Assembly: GCA_964421595.1 (NCBI GenBank)
Contig: CAYQXY010000025.1
Span: 16,358 to 80,357, forward strand
DNA from: PXAP01 sp964421595
GTDB lineage: Bacteria; Bacteroidota; Bacteroidia; Bacteroidales; PUMT01
DNA: 64,000 bases
Reading direction: 5' to 3'
Shown here: positions 28,601-36,753 of the stretch, piece after piece
How positions within the stretch are numbered: position 1 is the stretch's first letter
Layout: each line of letters opens with the position of its first letter
Made by a program: the position numbers and the translations under genes
The notes under the pieces: generated by a model
Databases searched by the model: none
What the model saw: only the letters and a program-made list of their open reading frames with translations
What the model was told of the DNA's origin: nothing

Positions 28601-28971
28601 TCAGCGGAATGACTTACCAGGAAGCTTATGATGCAGGTATTGTAGAGCCTACTCATGCAAGTTACTGGCATTACTTCAATAATTCATGGGGCGGCGGAGT
28701 CATTAATGATAATGTTGTTCATGAGAACTCTTACATCGGAATACGTGAGCTTACAATCGGTTATACTTTTCCCAGACAAATTGCAAACAAGATGTATCTG
28801 TCAAGTTTAAGGGTGTCGGTATTTGCAAGGGATCTCGGATTCCTGTGGAAAACTATGCCTGATAACCTTCATCCTTTCTCCGTAAGGGGAACTCATTCAG
28901 GTTCAGCTCATGCCTGGGGTGCAATACCTTATGTAAGGACGGTAGGGTTTAACCTTGATATCAGCTTATAA
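25612..28971 (+). CDS. SusC-like TonB-dependent outer-membrane transporter
   Basis: The protein is 1119 residues. It has a signal peptide (1-21, TTLLAQE) and then a carboxypeptidase-D-like domain (about 22-100: VTGVVTSSEDGTPLPGVNV). The TonB-box-like DEVVVTALGISR follows, then a plug (about 110-240, with ALQGRISGVDI and VLKGSAATALYGSRAINGV) and a 22-strand barrel to the C-terminus (GFNLDISL). No extra N-terminal signalling (STN) domain is seen, so it is not of the anti-sigma-coupled kind. That agrees with control by the ROK proteins upstream. It imports oligosaccharides handed over by the SusD partner encoded 27 nt downstream. The glycan is unknown; the neighbouring fucosidase relic hints at fucose-containing material. 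Confidence 0.95.
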   Translation: MKQLSFLFFALMLMFSTTLLAQERTVTGVVTSSEDGTPLPGVNVIVAGTQMGTITNIDGQFSIQVPAGISTLRFSFVGMVTEDIAIPPGNVINVAMIPDLATFDEVVVTALGISRERKTLGYSATSITGDEVAVSSTISPVNALQGRISGVDIQPTDGGTFGGSRITIRGNSVLGENNQPIFVVDGVIYDNQVSGGSQWGGVDWGNQLKSLNPDEFESVTVLKGSAATALYGSRAINGVVVINTKQGQARQGIGVTFSQRVHTRTAYDGPAFQNKYGPGHLASVTTGISDPWNQQNEFLYDSEGRPYYYRSIVAFGPEMDGNTMVLDHDRQTLVPNNPTPNNFLDLFETGVFSNTNLQLDGGNETTTFLVSASRTSESGIAPRNDFGRSSVYSRVTHDLTDFLSADVGISYSNTTAANPPSNQLQNGFFTGPFPRWYDTEKWKNQYRADHGGVHSNTYGDPLGNVPGLGMFHNLYEHNTVRLEESLRLTTKLNLRLTDWFNVDVEGYLNNYYEKNEGKQLGSGFANAGGRYELSHNRKEQIDGKVVLNFLGDLTPDLSGSLSLGAEHWSTGYSFSGANTEGGLIVPGQYFLANSVNPANQRAGIEGTKILNSVYGYGNLDYRDQLFLQVTGRHDWSSTLTYSDGTGNNNYFYPSVSLSWLATETLSLPSWISYTQLRASYAEVGNDYSIYNINSGFSHRDNLLSPSGFNLVMLNYSSNTVPNLDLKPERKKSVEFGFDSRFFNNRIGIDLTYYKENTINQILNLPVPGETGVTSQLINAGNIQNQGVEIALHTRPVSGNDFRWDVDFTYTRNRNMIVALHEDIDQFNLYESATYGNTRVGTVAFVGEEWGLLMSDSAPARFLNENDANDPRNGMPLLAWGAARRGASMIRSYEIQEVGNMNPDFLGSLSSTATYKGAFFRVLLDAKIGGDVVNYVGRYGAAYGLLESTLKWRDAENGGMSWTSRYDNTGDGTYNTYEDGMIPDGVFQEGTLVEGTDVSGMTYQEAYDAGIVEPTHASYWHYFNNSWGGGVINDNVVHENSYIGIRELTIGYTFPRQIANKMYLSSLRVSVFARDLGFLWKTMPDNLHPFSVRGTHSGSAHAWGAIPYVRTVGFNLDISL

Positions 28972-28998
28972 ACACCGAAAAAAACATTATTAAAATTA

Positions 28999-30717
28999 AT
29001 GAACAATATGAAAAATCTGATTAAATTTTTTAGCATAATTGCCATCATCGGGTTTTCGGCTTCCTGCACAAAGGATTTTGCCGAGGTCAACGACAATCCG
29101 GCTATGGTGACAGATCCTGATATCAGGCACCTGTTTACCTCATCTTTATTTGATCTTGGGCATTCAGGACGCTATACCGAGTGGTTTTATGATAACTACA
29201 ACTATTTCTACCGCTATTCACAGGCTACTATTTTTGATGGTGGGAACAGTGGTGATTTTAACCGTCTCGGGGCAACCGGCGGAAGATATGGACGGGTCTA
29301 TGAAATGCAGCGTAACCTTTTTGAGATCAGGAAGAAAATAGCAGATATGCCGGCCGATGAGCAGGAACTGCGTACGCATGTTAATGCTATAACCTTTATT
29401 GCCCCGGTAATGGCCGGACTGCAGTCTACCGATGTATATGGCTCAATGCCATGGTCGGAAGCCATGAAGGGAAGGTATGAAGGTAATTATACCCCTAAGT
29501 ATGATACACAGGAAGAGCTTTTTCAACAATGGATAGATCAACTTGATGGTGCGATAAGCGTTTTGTTAAGCGATGCTGCCGGACAGGTAACATATGGCCC
29601 TCAGGATTTTGTTTATCAAGGTGACTTTTTAAAATGGGCAAGGCTTGCAAATACCCTTAAACTTCGTATTGCGGTTCGGCTGGAGAATGCTGATCAGGCC
29701 TGGATGAAGCAGATTCTTGACGAAGTAATGGCCAGCCCTGCTGGAATTATTGATGATGTATCACACGATTTCGTATGGGAACCGGCTACCGATTACAGGG
29801 GTGAAGCACAGGATTTCTGGGGCGCTCCCAGGGCAGCTCATAACTTTGTTTCAAAAATGGTTGAGCTGCAGGATCCGCGTACTCACTTTTTCTTTGATGT
29901 GAACTCACTTGATCAGGATGCTGTCGATATTTTAACGGCTCAGGGTAAACCTCTCCCGACATGGATTGATCCTCAGGTTCCGGTAACAAGATGGGATCGT
30001 TACAGAGGAGGACCGGTTTCACCCGATCAGACAGGAAAACTTCCATGGTTTGGCCCACTTACCGACGATGACAACACAAGTTACCAGAGACTGTCTCATA
30101 TCAACAGGAGATTATTTAATCCTTTTTATAATAGTGGTACAGGCCACTGGAGAGAAGTGATGATATCTGCAGCAGAAGTTTCATTTTATATGGCCGAGAT
30201 GATAGAGAAAGGACATATAACAGGTCAGGGCACTGCAGCCGAATGGTACGAAAAGGGCGTAAGGGCTTCATTCGAAAACTATAATGAGATAGCACGTGTA
30301 CATCAGGTGCCCGATGCCGAATCATTTGCCGCCACTGCCTCACAAATTGATGTATACCTGGCACTGGAAGATGTAGCACTAAATGGGAATAATGACCTGG
30401 AAAAGATTTATTTCCAGCAGTATATAAATTTCTTCCGTTATCCCACAGAAATGTTTGCGCTTGTACGGCGGACCGGCTTCCCTAGCCGTACCGGAGAAAT
30501 TTTGCCCTGGGAGCCGGTAATTTCCAATAACGTTGAAATGGTACTACCCAGAAGATTCGGTGTTAGCGAGCCTGATAACCCGATTAACCTTGAAAACTGG
30601 AAATCGGCAATGCAGGAGCAGGGCTGGACAACGGGTAGTATTGAAGGTCCTGTATTGAATGCCGAACGTGTATGGTGGGACAAGGAAAGCCCCAATTTCG
30701 GCAACGGTTCATGGTAG
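28999..30717 (+). CDS. SusD/RagB-like glycan-binding lipoprotein
   Basis: The protein is 572 residues with a lipoprotein signal; the lipidated Cys is residue 23 (GFSASC). The helical SusD fold is seen in DFAEVNDNPAMVTDPDIRHL near the front, NAITFIAPVMAGLQSTDVYG and FLKWARLANTLKLRIAVRL (TPR-like helices), and the C-terminal PRRFGVSEPDNPINLENW, which is typical of the SusD/RagB superfamily (SusD-like 2 type). It sits on the SusC barrel outside the cell and catches glycan. It is the last gene before a strong terminator. Confidence 0.93.
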   Translation: MNNMKNLIKFFSIIAIIGFSASCTKDFAEVNDNPAMVTDPDIRHLFTSSLFDLGHSGRYTEWFYDNYNYFYRYSQATIFDGGNSGDFNRLGATGGRYGRVYEMQRNLFEIRKKIADMPADEQELRTHVNAITFIAPVMAGLQSTDVYGSMPWSEAMKGRYEGNYTPKYDTQEELFQQWIDQLDGAISVLLSDAAGQVTYGPQDFVYQGDFLKWARLANTLKLRIAVRLENADQAWMKQILDEVMASPAGIIDDVSHDFVWEPATDYRGEAQDFWGAPRAAHNFVSKMVELQDPRTHFFFDVNSLDQDAVDILTAQGKPLPTWIDPQVPVTRWDRYRGGPVSPDQTGKLPWFGPLTDDDNTSYQRLSHINRRLFNPFYNSGTGHWREVMISAAEVSFYMAEMIEKGHITGQGTAAEWYEKGVRASFENYNEIARVHQVPDAESFAATASQIDVYLALEDVALNGNNDLEKIYFQQYINFFRYPTEMFALVRRTGFPSRTGEILPWEPVISNNVEMVLPRRFGVSEPDNPINLENWKSAMQEQGWTTGSIEGPVLNAERVWWDKESPNFGNGSW

Positions 30718-30773
30718 ATTAACTTAATAAAAACCAAAGTTCGGGTTTTGGTAGTTCCCCTGTTTTGGTGCAC

Positions 30774-30805
30774 AGACCGTCCGGATAATTCCGGACGGTC
30801 TTTTT
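30774..30805 (+). terminator. Rho-independent terminator of the susCD unit
   Basis: A perfect 12-bp stem: AGACCGTCCGGA (30774-30785), loop TAAT, TCCGGACGGTCT (30790-30801), then TTTT. It is the strongest terminator in the window and is directly followed by a group II intron relic. Confidence 0.92.
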
Positions 30806-30808
30806 ACT

Positions 30809-31000
30809 GTGTGCCGTGCATGATTGTTCAACCTGGTGGTGCAAGTCCGCTATAGGGGTTCATAGTCGCCAGCCATTAGCTTAAGGTAAGGGTGTCCATT
30901 GCGAGGTGGAATCTCAGGAAAGCCTGCAGCAAAATCATGCCACGAAGAAATATACACATCAAATCAGGCACAGACGGAGGGATAAGATTCTGAGTAATTG
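30809..31000 (+). other. Relic of a group IIC intron (5' domain I part only)
   Basis: The stretch starts GTGTGCC, the group II 5' end motif, 4 nt after the T-run of a terminator. It continues with GGTGGTGCAAGTCC, AAGGTAAGGGTGTCCATT, GAGGTGGAATCTCAGGAA, AGCCTGCAGCAAAA, CACGAAG and GGATAAG. I recognise this order from group IIC introns such as the Oceanobacillus iheyensis one used for structural work. Class C introns insert just after terminator hairpins, exactly as here. No reverse transcriptase gene and no domain V/VI are visible, and the next gene starts at 31096, so it is a truncated, dead copy. Confidence 0.75.
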
Positions 31001-31095
31001 AAAGTATTTATTTCCTGTTAGAACAGGAGTGAGGTATATTTGTCTGAATAACATTCAGAGAATTATACATTAATTAAATATTATATGTTGAAGAT

Positions 31096-32181
31096 ATGAT
31101 GAGGGTAACATTTTTGATAATTGCCGGTCTGTTTTTTTGTCTTACCGGAGAAGCACAGGTATGGCTTTTTGACCAGTTTCCGAGGACTTATGTTGCGTAC
31201 AGGGCAACCAGTCCGATCAGTACTGATGGTTTGCTTGATGAGTCTGACTGGCAGAATGTGCCGTGGACAGAGGACTTTGTCGATATTGAGGGCGATAAAA
31301 TGCCTGCCCCGCTTCACCGTACGAGGGTAAAAATGCTATGGGACGATGACTATCTTTATATTGCAGCAGAGCTTGACGAACCTCATATCTGGGCTACATA
31401 TACAGAAAGGAATTCCGTTATTTTCCATGAAAATAATTTTGAAGTATTTATTGACCCAAATGGTGATACACACAATTACTATGAATATGAGGTTAACGCC
31501 CTTGGCACTGAATGGGATCTGTTCCTGACAAAGCCCTACAGAAATGCCGGCATCCCAATGAGCGCCTGGCACATTACCGGCCTTGAAAAAGGTATTCATC
31601 TCAAAGGTTCAATAAACGATCCATCAGACACCGATACACTATGGAGGATCGAACTCGCCTTTCCCTGGAAGATTCTCAGTGAATGTGCACCGGGAAGAAG
31701 AAGGCCCCGGGCTTCCGAACAATGGAGGATGAACTTTTCAAGGGTCGAGTGGAGACTCGATATTTCTGAAGGGAAGTATGTTAAACGCATTAACCCGGAA
31801 ACCGGAAAACATTTCCCTGAATACAACTGGGTATGGTCTCCCCAGGGTGTTATTGATATGCACAGACCTGAATCATGGGGGTTTGTTCAGTTTTCTGACC
31901 TGTCAGCCGGACAGGGGAAGGATGATTTTGTAATAAATCCTGATGAGTACATTAAATTCGCCTTACGGGAATTTTATTACCTGCAGCTTGCTTACAAGAG
32001 AAATAACGGCATCTATGCATTAAAACAAAATGATCTCACAAGAGAAAATATTAAAGTGAACGGGAAGGTATTCAAACCTGATTTTGAGGTAAGCCGAACA
32101 CGGTTTAAACTGTCCTTTCCTTCAAACGATGGCAAGTCGTCCTGGCACATTGTTGAAGACGGAAGGATATGGAAAGAATAA
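31096..32181 (+). CDS. Secreted CBM9-like carbohydrate-binding protein
   Basis: The protein is 361 residues with a signal peptide (1-19, LTGEAQ). Residues about 30-240 form a CBM9-like domain as in xylanase-associated modules: STDGLLDESDWQNVPWTEDF, then KMLWDDDYLYIAAELDEPHI, NNFEVFIDPNGDTHNYYEYE and WRIELAFPWKIL. The C-terminal 100 residues have no recognised domain. Stand-alone proteins of this kind are frequent in Bacteroidota glycan loci. Binding partner and role are unknown. A possible -7 box TATATTTG lies at 31035-31042, so it may be read separately from susCD. Confidence 0.85.
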   Translation: MMRVTFLIIAGLFFCLTGEAQVWLFDQFPRTYVAYRATSPISTDGLLDESDWQNVPWTEDFVDIEGDKMPAPLHRTRVKMLWDDDYLYIAAELDEPHIWATYTERNSVIFHENNFEVFIDPNGDTHNYYEYEVNALGTEWDLFLTKPYRNAGIPMSAWHITGLEKGIHLKGSINDPSDTDTLWRIELAFPWKILSECAPGRRRPRASEQWRMNFSRVEWRLDISEGKYVKRINPETGKHFPEYNWVWSPQGVIDMHRPESWGFVQFSDLSAGQGKDDFVINPDEYIKFALREFYYLQLAYKRNNGIYALKQNDLTRENIKVNGKVFKPDFEVSRTRFKLSFPSNDGKSSWHIVEDGRIWKE

Positions 32182-32229
32182 TCCTTAAATATAAATTAAG
32201 GCAATTGTTATAATAATACAATAAAATCA

Positions 32230-33351
32230 ATGGATAAGAGAAAATTTATCAAAACACTGGGAATTGGCAGTGCAGCAATGGCTGTTTCACCAATGTTGTT
32301 CTCCGGGTGCAGCAGCTCTTTTGAAAAACAGCCGGTTAAAAACTGGATGTGGATACATTCACCTGACAATTCCTCGCCTGACGAGCTGAAAGCAAGACTT
32401 GACAATGCCCGTAATCACGGTATCGATGCCGTATTTATGGAGACATCAATAGGAGAAACGCCTGCATCTGAGTCTGAATGGCAGCCATTGAGTCACCCAA
32501 CTCTTGAGAAACTTATTCAGGCAGGAAAGGATACCGGAGTGGAGGTTCATTGCTGGCTGTGGCAAATGCCCAATAATATCCCTGCGATTGCTGAGAAGCA
32601 CGGTGACTGGTTCGCGGTTAATGGCCTGGGAGAGCCTGCTCATACTCACCCTGCTTACGTGGGGTATTATAAGTTCATGTGTCCAAATCATCCGGAAGTA
32701 AGGGAGTATCTCCGGCTAAGGGTTAAGTCTGCTGGTGCTCTTGAGGGTCTGGCCGGTGTGCATCTTGACTATATCAGGTTGCCTGATGTAATACTTGCCG
32801 AGGCTTTGCAGCCAAACTACAATATTGTCCAGGACAGGGAGTATCCTCAATACGATTATTGTTATTGTGAAAGGTGCCGCGCAATGTTTAAAGACAAGAC
32901 GGGAATTGATCCATTGACCGGCCTTGATGATCCTTCTGCCAGCCCGGAATGGCGGCAGTTCAGATATGACTCTGTTACGGGCCTGGTAAACGGAGTGCTG
33001 GCCCCCGAGGCAAGGAAGTCAGATAAGATGATCACAGCCGCAGTATTCCCCAATTGGGAGAGTGTGAGGCAGGAATGGCGGAACTGGGAACTTGATGCAT
33101 ATTTTCCAATGTTATACCACAACTTTTACAACGCCGGGATTGAATGGATAGGTGAGCATATCAGAATGCATATTGACCAGCTAAGAATAAAAAAGCCGGT
33201 GTATAGCGGACTCTTCCTGCCTTCTCTTGATCCTGAAGAACTTAGAGAGGCATATTCAGTCTCGATTGAGGCTGGAGCAGCCGGCGTATCTCTTTTCGGG
33301 AGCATAAGTGATGAACATTTCAAGGTGCTTAAAGAGATGAGATCATTATAG
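32230..33351 (+). CDS. Putative glycoside hydrolase of the GHL10 type, lipoprotein
   Basis: The protein is 373 residues. It has a lipoprotein signal (KRKFIKTLGIGSAAMAVSP, Cys at residue 27 in LFSGC). It then forms a TIM-barrel-like domain: DELKARLDNARNHGIDAVFM, GLAGVHLDYIRLP and YDYCYCERCRAMFKDKTGID. HLDYIRLP with the nearby CxxC matches the GHL10 (COG1649-like) family of presumed sugar hydrolases, which are not well characterised. D and E residues around 177-200 are candidates for catalysis. It lies 48 nt after the CBM9 gene and is probably co-transcribed with it. Confidence 0.75.
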   Translation: MDKRKFIKTLGIGSAAMAVSPMLFSGCSSSFEKQPVKNWMWIHSPDNSSPDELKARLDNARNHGIDAVFMETSIGETPASESEWQPLSHPTLEKLIQAGKDTGVEVHCWLWQMPNNIPAIAEKHGDWFAVNGLGEPAHTHPAYVGYYKFMCPNHPEVREYLRLRVKSAGALEGLAGVHLDYIRLPDVILAEALQPNYNIVQDREYPQYDYCYCERCRAMFKDKTGIDPLTGLDDPSASPEWRQFRYDSVTGLVNGVLAPEARKSDKMITAAVFPNWESVRQEWRNWELDAYFPMLYHNFYNAGIEWIGEHIRMHIDQLRIKKPVYSGLFLPSLDPEELREAYSVSIEAGAAGVSLFGSISDEHFKVLKEMRSL

Positions 33352-33409
33352 AATATATTCCATGCCAGAGTATAAAATGGCAGTCTTTAAAACATAAAAT
33401 ATTAAGCTT

Positions 33410-33640
33410 ATGCAATCAATGAATTCTTTAATTAAAAAGTAATCATCTTCGCTCTGATTATACTGGGGTCAGCAGGAAACATCAATGCACAGCATGAATT
33501 TGAAGGAAGGTATATTCAGGAGACCGATCCGCTTGTCATTGAAAAACTTGAAATCTGGCAGGATATTAAATTCGGGCTTATGATGCACTGGGCCCCTTAC
33601 AGTCAGTGGGGTATAGTAGAATCCTGGTCACTTTGTTCAT
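33410..33640 (+). pseudogene. GH29 alpha-L-fucosidase, frameshifted and cut off
   Basis: From ATG 33410 the frame stops after ten codons (MQSMNSLIKK-stop). Removing one A in the A-run before 33441 restores a signal peptide (VIIFALIILGSAGNINAQ) and the front of a family 29 fucosidase: KLEIWQDIKFGLMMHW, APYSQWGIVESWSLCS. After WSLCS near 33640 the match ends and a different sequence follows up to the neighbouring M28 gene. So there are two lesions: a frameshift in the signal peptide and loss of about 400 C-terminal residues. Both catalytic residues are gone. It was probably part of the SusCD locus to its left. Confidence 0.8.
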
Positions 33641-33716
33641 ATTCCTGCCCGCCTGCAACGAAATCCCCCTTGCAAGGATGCGTGGACATTAAAGGTTTCA
33701 GCTGTCCAGCAGTGAT

Positions 33717-34640
33717 TTACGGGGTTACCTCCTGTTTTGCCAGCTCTATCTGAGCATTGGTTTTTATAAGTTTGAGTATAAGATCAGCAGACTTATTTAT
33801 AATACCTTCCATATGCTCAGTGTCAAGTTTTGAATACTCATCCATGATATGATGCAGGTATTCATAGTTCTGAAAATCGAATGTTGAAAGCGTATGTGAC
33901 GGAATGTCGAATTCAATAAAAAATGGATAATTGTCAGACATTCTGAAAAGTCCAAAGTCCGATTCAACCTGTTCATAAACTATGAATTCTTCATCAAGCA
34001 AATCATTCGACACTTCAGCAAAATTGGATATTTCATGCCCTGTAATATATACCTTGTCTGCTCCGCTTTTCAGGGGTACACCTATCATTTCAAAGTTAAT
34101 CATATAGGAAGGGTTTATATCTATAGCTTTCAGGCGCTTTGCCAAATGTCGCGAGCCCAGAAGACCGGATTCTTCACCAGTGAAAATTGCAATTATAACG
34201 TTTTTGGTAATTTCATGTCTTTTAAGCGCTTCGGCTATCTGTAAAACAGCAGTAACACCACTTGCATTATCATTGGCTCCGTTGTAAACAGACCCGTCCG
34301 GCAACATACCCAGGTGGTCAAGATGTGCTCCAATTAATATATACTCATCTGTATGACCGGCAGAATGGATTATTCCAACCAGGTTGTATGATTCAGCACC
34401 ATACACATCAAGTGTGTCCCTGTAGGAGTATTGAAAAAATGGGGGAATCTCCGTTTCCTCCAGATATTGTTCAATAAACCGGGTTGCTCTCTCCATCCCA
34501 TCTGTTCCCGGTCTTCTGCCCTCAAAATCGTCAGAAGAAAGAATTTCCACTAATGCAGAAGTAGTTCTGTATTGTCCGTAAAGAAAATTATAACCACTTA
34601 ATAAGAAGATGCAGGTTATAATAATGGATATTTTTTTCAT
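33717..34640 (-). CDS. M28 family zinc aminopeptidase, secreted
   Basis: The protein is 307 residues with a signal peptide (1-22, NFLYGQ). Zinc site: GAHLDHLG (H106, D108), NGANDNASGV (D124), TGEESGLLGS (E156 and E157), INFEMIG (E184, where many relatives have Asp), and a late His in IPSHTLSTFD. Such enzymes trim N-terminal residues from peptides. It probably acts in the periplasm. Its 3' end lies just beyond the truncated fucosidase gene on the other strand. Confidence 0.9.
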   Translation of the reverse strand: MKKISIIITCIFLLSGYNFLYGQYRTTSALVEILSSDDFEGRRPGTDGMERATRFIEQYLEETEIPPFFQYSYRDTLDVYGAESYNLVGIIHSAGHTDEYILIGAHLDHLGMLPDGSVYNGANDNASGVTAVLQIAEALKRHEITKNVIIAIFTGEESGLLGSRHLAKRLKAIDINPSYMINFEMIGVPLKSGADKVYITGHEISNFAEVSNDLLDEEFIVYEQVESDFGLFRMSDNYPFFIEFDIPSHTLSTFDFQNYEYLHHIMDEYSKLDTEHMEGIINKSADLILKLIKTNAQIELAKQEVTP

Positions 34641-34676
34641 TGGTTCTGTTTTTAATTAATGAACTTTCTCGCCAGG

Positions 34677-35159
34677 TCATCTCCATTTAAACGATTTTGG
34701 ATCTTTTGCCCTCATTGTGCAGAGAATTCCGTCTAAATGGTCGCATTCGTGCTGAATTAACTCAGAAATATCATCTTTCACATTAATGTTCTTACGATTC
34801 CACTCCTGATCAAGGTAACTTACAGAAACAAATTTATGCCTTTCCACCTTTACCAGAAGGTTGGGAAAACTCATACAGTCATCCCACACATCAAACTTAT
34901 CTTCACTTTTTGAGGTAAATTCAGGATTAATAAGAACAACAGGCCTGTCGATGTTCATATAAACAAGCCTTTTCATGATCCCGAGCTGAGGAGCAGCAAT
35001 TGCCCGTCCGAAATTATACTTTAACCTGATCTCTTTCATTACATTATCCAGGTCTGCAACCCACACATTCACGAGGCCCAGTTCCGAAAAACTGACCGGT
35101 TCACAAACCTCATAAAGACGGGGATCGCCTAGTAACAAAAGATCGTTTAAAGTTTTCAT
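34677..35159 (-). CDS. Peptide deformylase-like protein with variant motif 2
   Basis: The protein is 160 residues. Motif 1 is GRAIAAPQ (51-58, usually GxGLAAPQ), motif 2 is DDCMS (93-97, usually EGCLS) and motif 3 is HECDH (137-141, as HExxDH). The metal ligands C95, H137 and H141 and the catalytic E138 are present, so it may be active. Deformylase removes the formyl group from new proteins. The variant motifs suggest a second, divergent copy or a related hydrolase and not the main cellular enzyme. It is 36 nt upstream of the M28 gene on the same strand. Confidence 0.8.
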   Translation of the reverse strand: MKTLNDLLLLGDPRLYEVCEPVSFSELGLVNVWVADLDNVMKEIRLKYNFGRAIAAPQLGIMKRLVYMNIDRPVVLINPEFTSKSEDKFDVWDDCMSFPNLLVKVERHKFVSVSYLDQEWNRKNINVKDDISELIQHECDHLDGILCTMRAKDPKSFKWR

Positions 35160-35430
35160 AACACGGATGTTCGAGAAGGATTGATTATAATAAGGTTTGA
35201 AGTGAATAAAAATCCAGAATCTTCAGTTAAGCAAAACAAATGGGCGATCATAAAAATGGCTCGGATTAAATACGGAATTATACCAAATATAAATAATAAG
35301 ATAATTAATTGCACAGAATCCAGAAAAATATTATAAAAATCCATCAGGATTCAGGGTAAAAGCAGTAACCCCATATCAGTTATTGTCGGGAGGCTGAATT
35401 GAATAAAGGGAAAGAATTAAAAGGTTATAA

Positions 35431-35462
35431 ATTGCATTTGTTTTAAAAGCAGTTTATTTTTG
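35431..35462 (+). promoter_or_regulatory. Possible Bacteroidota-type promoter
   Basis: ATTG at 35431-35434 and TATTTTTG at 35455-35462 are 20 nt apart, and the zinc-ribbon ATG follows 22 nt later. The -7 box fits TAnnTTTG; the -33 box is weak. Confidence 0.45.
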
Positions 35463-35484
35463 GATAAAACAAAACCATAGTGCT

Positions 35485-35691
35485 ATGAGCAATATTAACG
35501 AGTCAGCCGAAATAACAGTCAAAGGAAAGAAACTGCAATGCCCTGTTTGCGGGCATGAAGCTTTTCATACACGTAAGAGCCTTCTGAATACCCGTGGACT
35601 TACATTCTTTAACCTCGACTGGGCAAATAAAGATGCAACAAATTATATTTGCGACGATTGCGGTTATATCTTCTGGTTCTTTAATAAATGA
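35485..35691 (+). CDS. Small zinc-ribbon protein
   Basis: The protein is 68 residues. Two CxxC pairs, C19/C22 (QCPVCGHEAF) and C56/C59 (ICDDCGYIFWF), make a zinc ribbon. It lacks a signal peptide, so it is cytoplasmic. Proteins of this size and make-up are found across bacteria as presumed nucleic-acid-binding proteins with no assigned function. Confidence 0.75.
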   Translation: MSNINESAEITVKGKKLQCPVCGHEAFHTRKSLLNTRGLTFFNLDWANKDATNYICDDCGYIFWFFNK

Positions 35692-35820
35692 CCTAATTTC
35701 TGTTCTGAAAACGGGTTCCTAAATGTGGTATTTTACATGTAAATGCCTTACAGAACAGGAAATCTGTATTACCCAGTCTATATTTCCGGGAATATCCCGT
35801 CTGATAAAATTTACTGGAAC

Positions 35821-36753
35821 CTATAAAGCGGTCACAATTCCCCGGAGACGAATATCAGATGAAGAAGCACCGATCATTATTCTGAATGTTCCCGGCTCAA
35901 CCACTCTTTCCATTTCCTTGTTCAGCATACTGAATTCCTGATGTCCAAGAGTGAAGCTAATGGTTTTTTCTTCACCGGGAAGGAGGGTGATACGCTGGAA
36001 TCCCCTTAGTTCTTTTACCGGTCGGGAGACTGATGACAATTCATCGCGAATGTAAAGCTGTACGACCTCATCTCCGGGAGCTTTTCCAGAGTTTCTCACA
36101 GTGCAGCTTACAATTATTGATTCATTGCCGGAAAACTCCTTTCTTTGGGTGGCAAGGTATGGGTCCTCACCATAAGTTTCTTCAACTCTTCCCCATCGGA
36201 CGTCCCTTGCCAGATCAAGAACAGGAGAAAGAATCTGTCTGATTCCCCTTGACTTTGTTTCCATTGTGATTGCATGTGCCACCTCCGATACAAGGCTGGT
36301 ATCCCAGGTCGCCGCAAGGGCTATGGCCTGAGGAAATGCAGTGGCGCCGCCACGAATGAGTCCGTGCAGTGCCTCATCAAATGCTATTATAGGAATGCCA
36401 AGTCTGCTTTCCTCAACAAAGAATTTCTGGATCTCGTTTATTGTCACAGCCATTTTCTGAGCTGTTCCGGCATGGCCGTATTCCATCATCTGTTGTGAAA
36501 CATTTGCCTCTCTGGCCACTGTTGAAACCTGGAGACCGAAGATGCCGTCCATATATTTCTCTTTGCCATCGCTAAGATCTCCGGGTATCATAAACAGCTG
36601 CCAGAATTTTTCTTTGAGCGTCATCAGTGAAAGAAGGTCCTCAACCCGCTCTTCTACATTAACGGCAGGATCTTTATATGGTAATCGCTGTGCAGCTGCA
36701 GTTAAGCTGGAAGCAACAACTGTAAAGACCAGAAATAAAATCTTGTATTTCAT
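35821..36753 (-). pseudogene. GH3 beta-glucosidase with a large in-frame internal deletion
   Basis: The ORF codes for 310 residues where GH3 enzymes of this type have about 750-800. Residues 1-203 are a normal front: signal peptide (1-21), SLMTLKEKFWQLFM, FDEALHGLIRGGATAFPQAI, WGRVEETYGEDPYL. From about residue 204 the protein jumps to the C-terminal fibronectin III-like domain (SCTVRNSGKAPGDEVVQLYI ... EPGTFRIMIGAS). Missing are the second half of the barrel with the nucleophile Asp, and the whole alpha/beta sandwich. The junction near 36144 keeps frame, so a secreted protein could still be made, but it cannot be an active glucosidase. Confidence 0.85.
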
